A stretch of DNA of 64,000 bases, taken from Cognatiluteimonas sedimenti (GTDB lineage Bacteria > Pseudomonadota > Gammaproteobacteria > Xanthomonadales > Xanthomonadaceae). The DNA is taken from positions 124,001-188,000 of the forward strand of contig NZ_JALGCL010000004.1 of the NCBI RefSeq assembly GCF_022808325.1, written 5' to 3'. The position numbers and the translations under genes are program-made. Below the pieces are notes generated by a model, which saw only the letters and a program-made list of their open reading frames with translations, did no database searches and was not told the DNA's origin. Below, one piece after another: positions 21,535 through 29,266 of this stretch. Position 1 is the first letter of the stretch. The number at the start of each line of letters is the position of its first letter.

Positions 21535-21744
21535 CGTTGGAGGCTCCGGTGGAAATCGGTGGCGGCGGGGCAACCGACCCGCACGCATCGATCCGTGGAA
21601 CGCGGCGGCTCGCCGCGGGCGGCCGTGGCATGGGCCCGGATGGGCGGGAAGCCGAGCCCTTGCCGACTCCCGCCCACGACGGCCGTCGGCGCGGGCCATT
21701 GGCGTTGCTGGACGAAAAAGCAGCCGCATGCGGGGCCCGCGCAC

Positions 21745-23262
21745 ATGCCCACCGGACTCTTCGACTCCATCCTCGCCACGGTCGGGAACACGCCGATCGT
21801 GCGGCTGAATGCGCTGGCGCCGCCGGGCGTGAACGTGTACGCCAAGGTCGAGGCCTTCAACCCGATGGGGTCGGTCAAGGACCGGCTGGCGCTGGGGATC
21901 ATCGAGGATGCCGAGCGCCGCGGCGCGCTGCGGCCCGGGCAGACGGTGATCGAGGCCACCAGCGGCAATACCGGCATCGGCCTGGCCATGGTGTGCGCGG
22001 TGAAGGGCTATCCGCTGGTGGTGACGATGGCGGAGAACTTCAGCGTCGAGCGCCGCAGGATGATGCGCTTCCTCGGCGCACGGGTGGTGCTGACGCCGGC
22101 AGCGCAGAAGGGCACCGGCATGTTGGCCAAGGCGGTGGAGCTCGCGCAGGCGCATGGCTGGTTCCTGTGCCGGCAGTTCGACAACGAGGCCAATGCCGAC
22201 ATGCATTCGCGCACCACCGCGGCGGAAATCCTGGCGGCGTTCGCGGGCCAGCGCCTGGACTACTGGGTCACCGGCTACGGCACCGGCGGCACGCTCAAGG
22301 GCGTGGCACGGGTGCTGAAGGCAGAGCGGCCGCAGACGCAGGTGGTGGTGTGCGAGCCGGACAATTCGCCGATCCTGGGCAGCGGCATCGCGCAGGCACG
22401 CCTGCCCGACGGCACGCCCAGCGACAGCCATCCGGCGTTCCGCCCGCACCTGATGCAGGGCTGGTCGCCGGATTTCATCCCCAGGCTGACCGAGGACGCG
22501 CTGGCGATGCACTGGGTCGATCGGGTCCTGCCGATCAACGGCAACGAGGCGGTGCGGCTGGCGCGCGAGCTGGCGCGGCGCGAAGGCATCTTCTGCGGCA
22601 TCTCCGCGGGGGCGACGCTGGCCGGCGCCCTGCAGGTCGCGGCCGACGCGCCGCAGGGCGCCAGCGTGCTGTGCATGCTGCCCGACACCGGCGAGCGGTA
22701 CCTGAGCACGCCGTTGTTCGAGGGCGTCGCCATCGACATGACGGACGAGGAGCTTGGGATTTCACGCTCCACGCCCGCGGCGCGTTTCGATGCGCCATCG
22801 ACGCCCCCGCCGCCACCGCCCGCCGCGACCGCGCCGACGGATGCCGTGGCGGCCGCGCCGGCACTGGCCGCGGACGCCGAGGCGTTCGTCGCGCAGCTGG
22901 TCGCCGACCCCGCGCAGCCGGTGGTGCTGTTCGCATTGGAGTGGTGCGAGTTCTGCTGGTCGCTGCGCAAGCTGTTCGCGGCCTGCGCGATTCCGTATCG
23001 CTCGGTGGATTTGGACTCCGCCGAATACCAGGTAGGCGACCGCGGCGGCAAGATCCGCGCGGTGCTGGCCGCGCGCACCGGCAGCAAGACCATTCCACAG
23101 CTGTGCGTCGGCGGCGAGTGGATCGGCGGCACCACCGAGACCATGGCCAGCTTCAAGCAGGGCCGCCTGCAACAGCGGCTGCGCGAACTTGGCGTGGTGT
23201 TCGACGCGGACGCGGTCGTGGATCCGGACGCGTTGATGCCGGCGTGGCTGCATCCGCGTTGA
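21745..23262 (+). CDS. Cysteine synthase-type PLP enzyme fused to glutaredoxin
   Basis: The 505-residue protein joins two enzymes. Residues 1-330 are an O-acetylserine sulfhydrylase/cystathionine-beta-synthase-like domain: NTPIVRL, the PLP lysine in NPMGSVKDR (Lys45), the substrate loop EATSGNTGIGLA and the phosphate loop TGYGTGGTLKG. A Pro/Ala-rich linker (STPPPPPPAATAPT) follows. Residues about 375-480 are a glutaredoxin domain with the active site EWCEFCW (Cys401 and Cys404) and the glutathione-binding signature KTIPQLCVGGEWIGGTTE. Both active sites look complete. The fusion suggests thiol reduction next to cysteine making, with the glutaredoxin using GSH. It stands alone; no cysE is seen. 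The start at 21745 begins the conserved domain. Confidence 0.88.
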   Translation: MPTGLFDSILATVGNTPIVRLNALAPPGVNVYAKVEAFNPMGSVKDRLALGIIEDAERRGALRPGQTVIEATSGNTGIGLAMVCAVKGYPLVVTMAENFSVERRRMMRFLGARVVLTPAAQKGTGMLAKAVELAQAHGWFLCRQFDNEANADMHSRTTAAEILAAFAGQRLDYWVTGYGTGGTLKGVARVLKAERPQTQVVVCEPDNSPILGSGIAQARLPDGTPSDSHPAFRPHLMQGWSPDFIPRLTEDALAMHWVDRVLPINGNEAVRLARELARREGIFCGISAGATLAGALQVAADAPQGASVLCMLPDTGERYLSTPLFEGVAIDMTDEELGISRSTPAARFDAPSTPPPPPPAATAPTDAVAAAPALAADAEAFVAQLVADPAQPVVLFALEWCEFCWSLRKLFAACAIPYRSVDLDSAEYQVGDRGGKIRAVLAARTGSKTIPQLCVGGEWIGGTTETMASFKQGRLQQRLRELGVVFDADAVVDPDALMPAWLHPR

Positions 23263-23379
23263 AGCAAGCGATACCAGCGCAGCGAGGGCAGGCCGATCGA
23301 ACCCGGGCCGCAGGCCCGTCGCCGCCGCCGGCACGGGCCCTGCGCCGTACGCGCATGGGCGACCGTGCCGGCGCGCCGT

Positions 23380-24168
23380 TCATGGCCGCGGTGCCGGCGT
23401 GTCGCTGGCGTATTTCTCGTGCAGGTGCACCGGCGCCACCTGCCGCTCGGCGCGGCGGCGGATCCACAGGTTGATCATCTCCACGAACACCGAGAACGCC
23501 ATCGCGGTGTAGATGTAGCCCTTGGGGATGTGCTGGCCGAAGCCGTCGGCGACCAGTACCAGGCCGATCATGATCAGGAAGCTGAGCGCGAGCACCTTGA
23601 CCGTCGGGTGGCGCTCCACGAACTCGCCGATCGGCTTGGCGAACACGAGCATGAACACGATCGAGGCCAGGATCGCGGTCACCATCACCCAGCGCTCGTC
23701 GACCATGCCGACCGCGGTGATGATCGAATCCAGCGAGAACACGATGTCCAGCAGCATGATCTGCGCGATCACCGCGCCGAAGGTCGCGGCGGCCGCGCCC
23801 GCCGCGCCGCTCGCCGTGGCGACGGTCTCGACCGGGCCCTCGAGTTTCTGGTGGATCTCGTGGGTGGCCTTGGCGATCAGGAACAGGCCGCCGCCGATCA
23901 GGATCAGGTCGCGCCATGAGAACGCGTGCCCGAACAGCGAGAACAGCGGCGCGGTCAGGCCGATGATCCAGGCGATGGCCAGCAGCAGGCCGATGCGGGT
24001 CACCGCGGCCAGCAGGATGCCGACCCGGCGCGCCTTGTTGCGCTGCTGCGGCGGCAGTTTCCCGGCCAGGATCGAGATGAAGATGATGTTGTCGATGCCC
24101 AGCACCAGTTCCAGCGCGGTGAGGGTGGCGAGGGCGATCCAGATTTCCGGGTTGGCGAGCTGTTCCAT
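23380..24168 (-). CDS. TerC-family membrane transporter
   Basis: The 262-residue protein has about seven membrane helices and both TerC signatures: LELVLGIDNIIFISIL in the first helices and DIVFSLDSIITAVGM in the middle, whose aspartates and asparagine are the presumed metal ligands. Recent work on this family links it to manganese export, often under yybP-ykoY riboswitches, and one is present here. The start at 24168 (MEQLANPEIW) matches family starts; the in-frame ATG at 24213 adds only 15 residues. It ends in Pro-rich sequence. The coupling of a Mn riboswitch to TerC supports a Mn2+ efflux role in this organism. Confidence 0.9.
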   Translation of the reverse strand: MEQLANPEIWIALATLTALELVLGIDNIIFISILAGKLPPQQRNKARRVGILLAAVTRIGLLLAIAWIIGLTAPLFSLFGHAFSWRDLILIGGGLFLIAKATHEIHQKLEGPVETVATASGAAGAAAATFGAVIAQIMLLDIVFSLDSIITAVGMVDERWVMVTAILASIVFMLVFAKPIGEFVERHPTVKVLALSFLIMIGLVLVADGFGQHIPKGYIYTAMAFSVFVEMINLWIRRRAERQVAPVHLHEKYASDTPAPRP

Positions 24169-24306
24169 GGCGGGGTTTCCGTGGTGGTGGGAAAGCCGCT
24201 TCGCCCCTGCCATCGATCGCGCGCGGAGGCGGGCTCCGGTGCGCGGTGGATCGATCGACGGGGTGTGGCGGCCTCGGCGCCACGGCCGGACTGCATCGGG
24301 ATTGAT

Positions 24307-24420
24307 GCACCTTCGCCGTGAACGGCGAAGGTCTTGCTCACAGGCCGATGGTGGCCTGCTGCTGCACCGGAGCCAGGGCTCGTGATGACGGTGACAGCAA
24401 TTGGGAGCTACTCCCCTTCG
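24307..24420 (-). promoter_or_regulatory. yybP-ykoY-type (Mn2+) riboswitch leader of the TerC gene
   Basis: On the minus strand the sequence has the conserved parts of the yybP-ykoY aptamer in order: AAGGGGAGUAGC at the start (around 24408-24418), GUCAUCACGAG in the middle (24379-24389) and GCAAGACCUUCGCC (about 24318-24337) at the end, followed by the arm GGCGAAGGU of the closing hairpin (24309-24331). In this class the metal sits between two facing loops and the RNA switches expression of Mn2+ exporters. It lies about 140 bases before the TerC start, leaving room for an expression platform whose details I cannot fold by eye. Confidence 0.85.
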
Positions 24421-24440
24421 ACGCGGAGCCTAGCACGCGC

Positions 24441-24541
24441 GGGGTGAGCGATTGGGCGGGTGCGGGTGGGCGGGTGCGGGTGGGCGCGGGCGGGTGGGCG
24501 CGGGCGGGTGCGCGAGCGGGCGCGGGCGGACGCGCGGCGTG
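24441..24541. repeat. G-rich imperfect tandem repeat
   Basis: About 100 bases built of imperfect GCGGGTGGGC and GCGGGCGGGTGG units, a GGG-run tract with no coding potential. It lies between the riboswitch promoter region and the next gene's stop. Repeated GGG runs on the plus strand could fold as a G-quadruplex. The 411-base gap 24169-24579 holds this tract, the riboswitch and the TerC leader. Confidence 0.75.
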
Positions 24542-24579
24542 GTCACCCTCGGCAGTTGCCGCGTTCCCGCCGCCCTGGC

Positions 24580-24987
24580 CTACAGGCACTTGAACAGCTG
24601 CGCCGGGGCGTCCTTGCGCAGGGTGTAGCGGCCCAGTGCGGTCGTGGCGGTGCTGGCGTCCAGGGTCATCTGCCCGCCGCGGACCCGGCCCTGGTAGACG
24701 GCGGGTTCGTGCGGCAGCACCTCGCCCATGCGCGCCGGCCCGCCGTGCTCGCGGACATGGGTGCCGGCGACGCGGAAGGCGCCGTCCGCGCCGGCCAGCA
24801 GCGGGCCGTCGAGGGTGCCATGGGCGCAGTCGTATTCGATCGTGCCGCCATCCGCGCGCAGGCGCAGGGCGACGTGGGCGCCGCCCCAGTCCCCGGTCAC
24901 CAGCCGCGGGCCGGCGTCGGGTTGCACCCCGGCGCCGCTGCAGGCGGCCAGCAGCAGGGGCAGGAGGGTCAGGCAGGGCTTGCGCAT
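24580..24987 (-). CDS. Small lipoprotein of unknown function
   Basis: A 135-residue protein with a clear lipoprotein signal: MRKPCLTLLPLLLAACSGAG, where LAAC is the lipobox. Asp is absent at the +2 position, so outer-membrane sorting is expected. The mature part has short beta-strand-like segments (VALRLRADGGTIEYDC, LDGPLLAGADGAFRVAG) of the kind found in small beta-barrel lipoproteins. Function is unknown. The start at 24987 begins the signal. It is divergent from the VOC gene. Confidence 0.75.
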   Translation of the reverse strand: MRKPCLTLLPLLLAACSGAGVQPDAGPRLVTGDWGGAHVALRLRADGGTIEYDCAHGTLDGPLLAGADGAFRVAGTHVREHGGPARMGEVLPHEPAVYQGRVRGGQMTLDASTATTALGRYTLRKDAPAQLFKCL

Positions 24988-25097
24988 TGGGGGTTTCCTG
25001 GCGGCCTGTGTCGGCGCGGCCGCGGCAACGCCACGATGCCCGTCACAGCGTAGGGGATCGTGAAATCGGGGCCGCCGTGCACGGGGTAGGCCCGCCT

Positions 25098-25126
25098 TGT
25101 CGATTGCGGCCGAGCCGGTTCGTCGT
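25098..25126 (+). promoter_or_regulatory. Putative ECF42-type promoter of the VOC gene
   Basis: TGTCGA, 17 bases, then CGTCGT. The same two hexamers with the same spacing, and an identical CCGGTTCGTCGT block, lie in front of the DGPF gene at 52870 beside the ECF42-type sigma gene. Confidence 0.65.
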
Positions 25127-25180
25127 CCCTTCGGGCGCGTCATCCCGGCGCTGCCGTGCCATCCCCAGGCGAGGTGCTCC

Positions 25181-25609
25181 ATGTCCATCCAGTCCTACCT
25201 GTTCTTCGAAGGTCGCGCCGACGAGGCGATCGCGTTCTACCGCCAGGCGCTCGACGCCGAACTGCTCATGCGCCTGACCTACGCCGATGCCCCCGGCGGC
25301 ACCGCGCAATGCCCGGACGGATCCACCCCGCCGGGCGACAAGGTGATGCATGCCGGCCTGCGTATCGGCGACAGCGAGATGGGGCTGTCGGACGGCATGT
25401 GCAGCGGCAAGCCGGAGTTCAAGGGGTTCTCGATGACCCTGGTCTGCGCCGACGATGCCGAGGCCCGGCGCCGCTTCGACGCGCTCGCCGAGGGCGGGCG
25501 GGTGAACATGCCGCTGTCGGAGAGTTTCTTCGCCACGGCCTTCGGCATGCTGGTCGACCGCTTCGGCGTGGACTGGATGGTGATGGTGCCGAAAGTGCCC
25601 GCGGACTGA
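25181..25609 (+). CDS. VOC-superfamily (PhnB/glyoxalase-like) protein
   Basis: The 142-residue protein opens SIQSYLFFEGRADEAIAFYRQAL, the start of the PhnB/3-demethylubiquinone-methyltransferase-like branch of the vicinal-oxygen-chelate fold, and ends FGMLVDRFGVDWMVMVP, also typical. Members are single-domain, usually dimers, and function is generally unknown; some are metal-dependent isomerases or antibiotic-binding proteins. The putative ECF42-type promoter element upstream suggests that it is expressed together with the DGPF proteins; such VOC genes are known neighbours of sigma factors of this kind. The ATG at 25181 has a GAGG 6 bases before it. Confidence 0.9.
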   Translation: MSIQSYLFFEGRADEAIAFYRQALDAELLMRLTYADAPGGTAQCPDGSTPPGDKVMHAGLRIGDSEMGLSDGMCSGKPEFKGFSMTLVCADDAEARRRFDALAEGGRVNMPLSESFFATAFGMLVDRFGVDWMVMVPKVPAD

Positions 25610-25758
25610 GCCGGCGCGGCGCCGGCGCACGCGGGCCGGGTGGCCGCGCGGCCGCGCGTTTTCGTGGCGCGAGGCGCGATCCAGGCCGAAGGTTGCCGTG
25701 ACTCCCGGCGCATGGCTTCACCGGGCTCCATGATCCATGTTGCAGGTCCTCCACCGGA

Positions 25759-26970
25759 ATGCATCGCATGCAGCGCCCCGTTCGCTCCGCCGCCACCGCC
25801 CTGATGGCGACCCTGTTGTGCTGGGCGGCCCTTGCCGCCTGCACGGGACAGTCCGTGCCCGAGGACGTCGGCCCCGTGGCGACGCCCGTCACGCCGATGC
25901 CGAAAGGCCATGGCATCGGTCGCGTCCCCGTCGCGTGGACCGACGCCACGCGCACCGAGCACGCCACCGCGTCGGGCAGGCGCGAACTGCGCGGCCTGCT
26001 GTATTACCCGGCGGCGCAGGCCGTCGCGGACGGGGGCCGCGCACTCGACGCGGCGTGGGCCGACGCGTATCGCCCATCGCTGGTGCGGCGCATCGGCCCG
26101 CGCGCGGCGGATGCGGTCCTGCAGATGCGCTGGCATGCGGGCGCGGGGATTGCCGCTGCGGAAGGGCGTTTCCCGGTGCTCGTGTTCGCGCATGGGTACC
26201 ACCAGCTTCCGACCAGCTACACGACGTTGATCGAAAGCCTCGTCGCGCGCGGGTACGCGGTATTCGCGATCGCGGCGCCCGGAATCGCCGAGGTGGTGCC
26301 GCTCGGCGACGGGCGGATCGCGCCGAACCTGCCGCTTGGCGACGATGGCTATTCGAAGTTCGCCCAGGACATTGCGTCGGCGGTCGCCGAGCTGCCGAAG
26401 CTGGATGCGACGCCGGGGCACCCCTTCAGCGGGCACCTGGATAGCGGGCGCATCGGCGTGTTCGGGCATTCGGTCGGCGGCGCCGCGGCGGTCCTCGCGT
26501 CGGCGCGCGTGCCCGCGATCCGCGCGGCCGCGAACCTGGACGGGGACTACTCCGGCGACGCCGCGGAAGCGCAGCCGCGCGTACCGCTGCTGTACATCAC
26601 GACGCAGCCGCCAAACCGCGCGGCGACGCCGAAGAGCGGCTGGGACGACGAACGCAACGAGGTCCGCCGCGCCGGCATCTGGCGCCAGCTCGCGGTCGCC
26701 AGTCCGCGTGCGCTGCGGGTGCGGGTCGGGGGGATGTTCCATGCCAACTTCCAGGACGAGGCGCTGTTGCCCGCGTCGGCGATTCCGCAGGAGCTGCGCG
26801 GCACCCGCTTCGGATCGATCGACGGCGTGCGCGGGCTCGAGCTGACCTCGCGCCTGCTGGCCGGGTTCTTTGCCGGGTCGCTCGGCGGCCCGGCCGCCGA
26901 GGAGGTGGACAAGGTCGTCGCCGCGTATCCGGAGGCCGACCTGCAGGTCTCCGGCAGCGCATCGCGCTGA
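25759..26970 (+). CDS. Lipoprotein alpha/beta hydrolase, PAF-acetylhydrolase-like
   Basis: The 403-residue protein has a lipoprotein signal ending WAALAAC, then a Pro-rich stretch. The core is an alpha/beta hydrolase: oxyanion region LVFAHGYHQLPTSY, nucleophile elbow VFGHSVGGAAA, and a probable acid/base pair later (HANFQDE for the His). The arrangement resembles platelet-activating-factor acetylhydrolase and related esterase families. It is probably anchored to the outer membrane. The family match is by motif order, so the substrate is open. The start at 25759 and a second Met three residues on are both possible. Confidence 0.75.
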   Translation: MHRMQRPVRSAATALMATLLCWAALAACTGQSVPEDVGPVATPVTPMPKGHGIGRVPVAWTDATRTEHATASGRRELRGLLYYPAAQAVADGGRALDAAWADAYRPSLVRRIGPRAADAVLQMRWHAGAGIAAAEGRFPVLVFAHGYHQLPTSYTTLIESLVARGYAVFAIAAPGIAEVVPLGDGRIAPNLPLGDDGYSKFAQDIASAVAELPKLDATPGHPFSGHLDSGRIGVFGHSVGGAAAVLASARVPAIRAAANLDGDYSGDAAEAQPRVPLLYITTQPPNRAATPKSGWDDERNEVRRAGIWRQLAVASPRALRVRVGGMFHANFQDEALLPASAIPQELRGTRFGSIDGVRGLELTSRLLAGFFAGSLGGPAAEEVDKVVAAYPEADLQVSGSASR

Positions 26971-27014
26971 CACGCGCAGGCGCACAATGGCGGTCTTCCC
27001 GGAAGGAGCCCGCC

Positions 27015-28061
27015 ATGACCGTGAAAGCCTACGGCGCCAACGCCGCCGACCAGCCGCTGCAAGCCATGGACATCACCCGCCGCGCGCCCGGCCCGCGCGA
27101 CGTGCAGGTCGAGATCGCGTTTTGCGGCGTCTGCCATTCGGACCTGCACACGGTGCGTTCGGAGTGGGGCGGCACGAAGTATCCCTGCGTGCCGGGACAC
27201 GAGATCGTCGGCCACGTCAGCGCGCTCGGCGCCGACGCGCGCGGCTTCAAGATCGGCGACACGGTCGGCGTCGGCTGCCTGGTCGGCAGCTGCCAGCAGT
27301 GCGCGGCCTGCGACGAAGGCCTGGAGCAGTACTGCGAGAACGGTTTCACCGGCACCTACAACGGCGCGACGGCGGATGCCCCGGGCCACACGCTGGGCGG
27401 CTACGCGCAGCGGATCGTCGTGGACGAGAACTTCGTCCTGCACATCCGCCACCCCGAGGCGCAGCTGGCGGCGGTGGCGCCGTTGCTGTGCGCCGGCATC
27501 ACTACGTACTCGCCGCTGCGGCACTGGAATGCCGGCCCCGGCAAGAAGGTCGGCATCGTCGGCATCGGCGGGCTCGGGCACATGGGCATCAAGATCGCGC
27601 ATGCGATGGGCGCGCACGTGGTCGCCTTCACCACCAGCGACGGCAAGCGCCAGGATGCGCACGACCTCGGCGCGGACGAAGTGGTGATCTCGCGCGATGC
27701 GGCGCAGATGCAGGCGCACGCCGGCAGCTTCGACCTGATCCTCGACACCGTGGCCGCAAGCCACGACCTCGACGCGTTCTCGTCGCTGCTCAAGCGCGAC
27801 GGCACCCTGGTGCTGGTGGGGGTGCCGGAGCACGCGCATCCGTCGCCGAACGTCGGCAACCTGATCTTCAAGCGCCGCGCGATCGCGGGTTCGTTGATCG
27901 GCGGCATCGCCGAAACCCAGGAGATGCTCGACTTCTGCGCGCAGCACGGCCTGGTCGCCGACATCGAGATGATCGCGGCGCGCGACATCGACAAGGCCTA
28001 TGACCGGATGGTGCACAGCGACGTCAAGTACCGCTTCGTGATCGACAGCGCGACGCTGTAG
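27015..28061 (+). CDS. yahK: Zinc-dependent alcohol dehydrogenase, YahK-like
   Basis: A 348-residue medium-chain alcohol dehydrogenase of the cinnamyl-alcohol-dehydrogenase branch. The catalytic zinc is in FCGVCHSDLHTV and GHE; the structural zinc cysteines lie in SCQQCAACDEGLEQYC; the dinucleotide fold is VGIVGIGGLGHMGIKIAHAMGA. The sequence closely follows E. coli YahK (for example AVAPLLCAGITTYSPLRHW and GGIAETQEMLDFC), an NADPH-dependent aldehyde reductase with broad substrate range. Ser/Thr choice after the beta-strand suggests NADPH. The start at 27015 has GGAAGGAG 7 bases before it. Confidence 0.93.
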   Translation: MTVKAYGANAADQPLQAMDITRRAPGPRDVQVEIAFCGVCHSDLHTVRSEWGGTKYPCVPGHEIVGHVSALGADARGFKIGDTVGVGCLVGSCQQCAACDEGLEQYCENGFTGTYNGATADAPGHTLGGYAQRIVVDENFVLHIRHPEAQLAAVAPLLCAGITTYSPLRHWNAGPGKKVGIVGIGGLGHMGIKIAHAMGAHVVAFTTSDGKRQDAHDLGADEVVISRDAAQMQAHAGSFDLILDTVAASHDLDAFSSLLKRDGTLVLVGVPEHAHPSPNVGNLIFKRRAIAGSLIGGIAETQEMLDFCAQHGLVADIEMIAARDIDKAYDRMVHSDVKYRFVIDSATL

Positions 28062-28070
28062 GGCTGGCCG

Positions 28071-28094
28071 GTGGGCGATGGCCGCCATCGCCAC
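28071..28094 (+). terminator. GC-rich hairpin after yahK
   Basis: GGCGATGG and CCATCGCC pair around CCG, extended by GTG/CAC with one bulged G, ten bases after the yahK stop. There is no T-run, so it may stabilise the transcript end rather than terminate alone. Confidence 0.35.
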
Positions 28095-28149
28095 GCCCAT
28101 GCGTTGGTAGTTGGCAAGTCCCGGGCCATTGCGAAAGAGGCGTTCCTCC

Positions 28150-29166
28150 ATGCTGCGCATCGTGTTGTTGGTGGCCGCGGCCGTCGCCACGCCGGCGGCG
28201 TTCGGCGCGGAGGCGCCGCACGGCGGCCCGGTGATCGACATGCACGTGCACGCCTTCACGATGGCCGAGGTTCCGCCGGGCGCGCCGGCCTGCCCCGGCG
28301 ACCAGGCCGTTGTGATGCCGACCGTGGATCCCGCGCAGGACCTCGACTTCTCCGCGATGGGCGCCTGTGCGCGCCCGCTGCTCGCCCCTCCCGATGATGC
28401 CGGCCTGCGCGACGGCACGATCACCGCCCTGCGCAGGCACGACGTGCGCCGGGCCATGCTCGAGGGCCCGGTCGAGCGGGTGGCCGAATGGCGCGAGGCC
28501 GCGCCGGGATTGTTCCTGCCCGGCGTCGCCTTCGGCGCCCGCAAGGAACCATCCATCGACGAGTTGCGGCGTCTGCACGCGGCCGGGCGGCTGGCCGTGC
28601 TGGGCGAGGCCTACATCCAGTACCGCGGCCAGCGCCCCGACGATCCGCGCTACGACCCCTACTTCTCACTGGCGGAAGAGCTGGACATCCCGGTCGCCAT
28701 CCACATGGGCGAAGGGCCGCCGGCGACGGCGCGATTCCCCGGCTACGAGGACTACCGCGCCGCCATGGGTTCCCCGTTCCTGCTGGAAGCGGTGCTGCGC
28801 AAGCACCCGAAGCTGCGGATCTACGTGATGCACTACGGCTCGCCGCTGGTCGACGAGATGATCGCGATGATGTTCGCCTACCCGAACCTCTACGTGGACG
28901 TGGCCTGCAACGACTGGGCGATGCCGCGTGCGCAATTCCACGATGCGCTGCGGCGAATGGTCGACGCCGGCTTCGCCAAGCGCATCCTGTTCGGCACCGA
29001 CCAGATGTACTGGCCCGATGCGGTCGGCGAGGCGATCGAATCGATCGAGGCCGCGCCGTTCCTAGACGCCGGACAGAAGCGCGACATCCTCTACGGCAAT
29101 GCCGCGCGCTTCCTGCGCCTGAGCGAGGCGGAGATCGCGGCCGACCACGCGCCGGCGCGTCGCTGA
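28150..29166 (+). CDS. Exported amidohydrolase-family protein
   Basis: The 338-residue protein begins with a signal peptide (LLVAAAVATPAAFGAEA) and then an amidohydrolase_2-type TIM barrel: VIDMHVHAF gives the first metal-binding HxH, IHMGEG the next His and LFGTDQMYWPDA the terminal Asp. This set binds one or two metal ions in the family. The closest relatives by pattern are metal-dependent hydrolases of the TIM-barrel fold with unknown substrates; decarboxylases of the same family are also possible. I chose the ATG at 28150 because it starts the signal peptide; reading from 28111 adds a basic leader. Function is not otherwise fixed. Confidence 0.78.
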   Translation: MLRIVLLVAAAVATPAAFGAEAPHGGPVIDMHVHAFTMAEVPPGAPACPGDQAVVMPTVDPAQDLDFSAMGACARPLLAPPDDAGLRDGTITALRRHDVRRAMLEGPVERVAEWREAAPGLFLPGVAFGARKEPSIDELRRLHAAGRLAVLGEAYIQYRGQRPDDPRYDPYFSLAEELDIPVAIHMGEGPPATARFPGYEDYRAAMGSPFLLEAVLRKHPKLRIYVMHYGSPLVDEMIAMMFAYPNLYVDVACNDWAMPRAQFHDALRRMVDAGFAKRILFGTDQMYWPDAVGEAIESIEAAPFLDAGQKRDILYGNAARFLRLSEAEIAADHAPARR

Positions 29167-29266
29167 CGCGCTTGGCAGCGCCCGCCCGCCGCAAGCGCTC
29201 CACCAGCGCTGTTCGGTCCCGCGCGCCTGCTGGAGCCACGACACGCCGAGCCCGGCGTGGCGCGCG

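Noticed and set aside
20161-21744. Extension of the cysteine synthase-like frame upstream to 20161
   Set aside because: The extra 528 residues are Arg/His/Gln-rich shadow sequence opposite the aminotransferase gene; the conserved enzyme starts at 21745.
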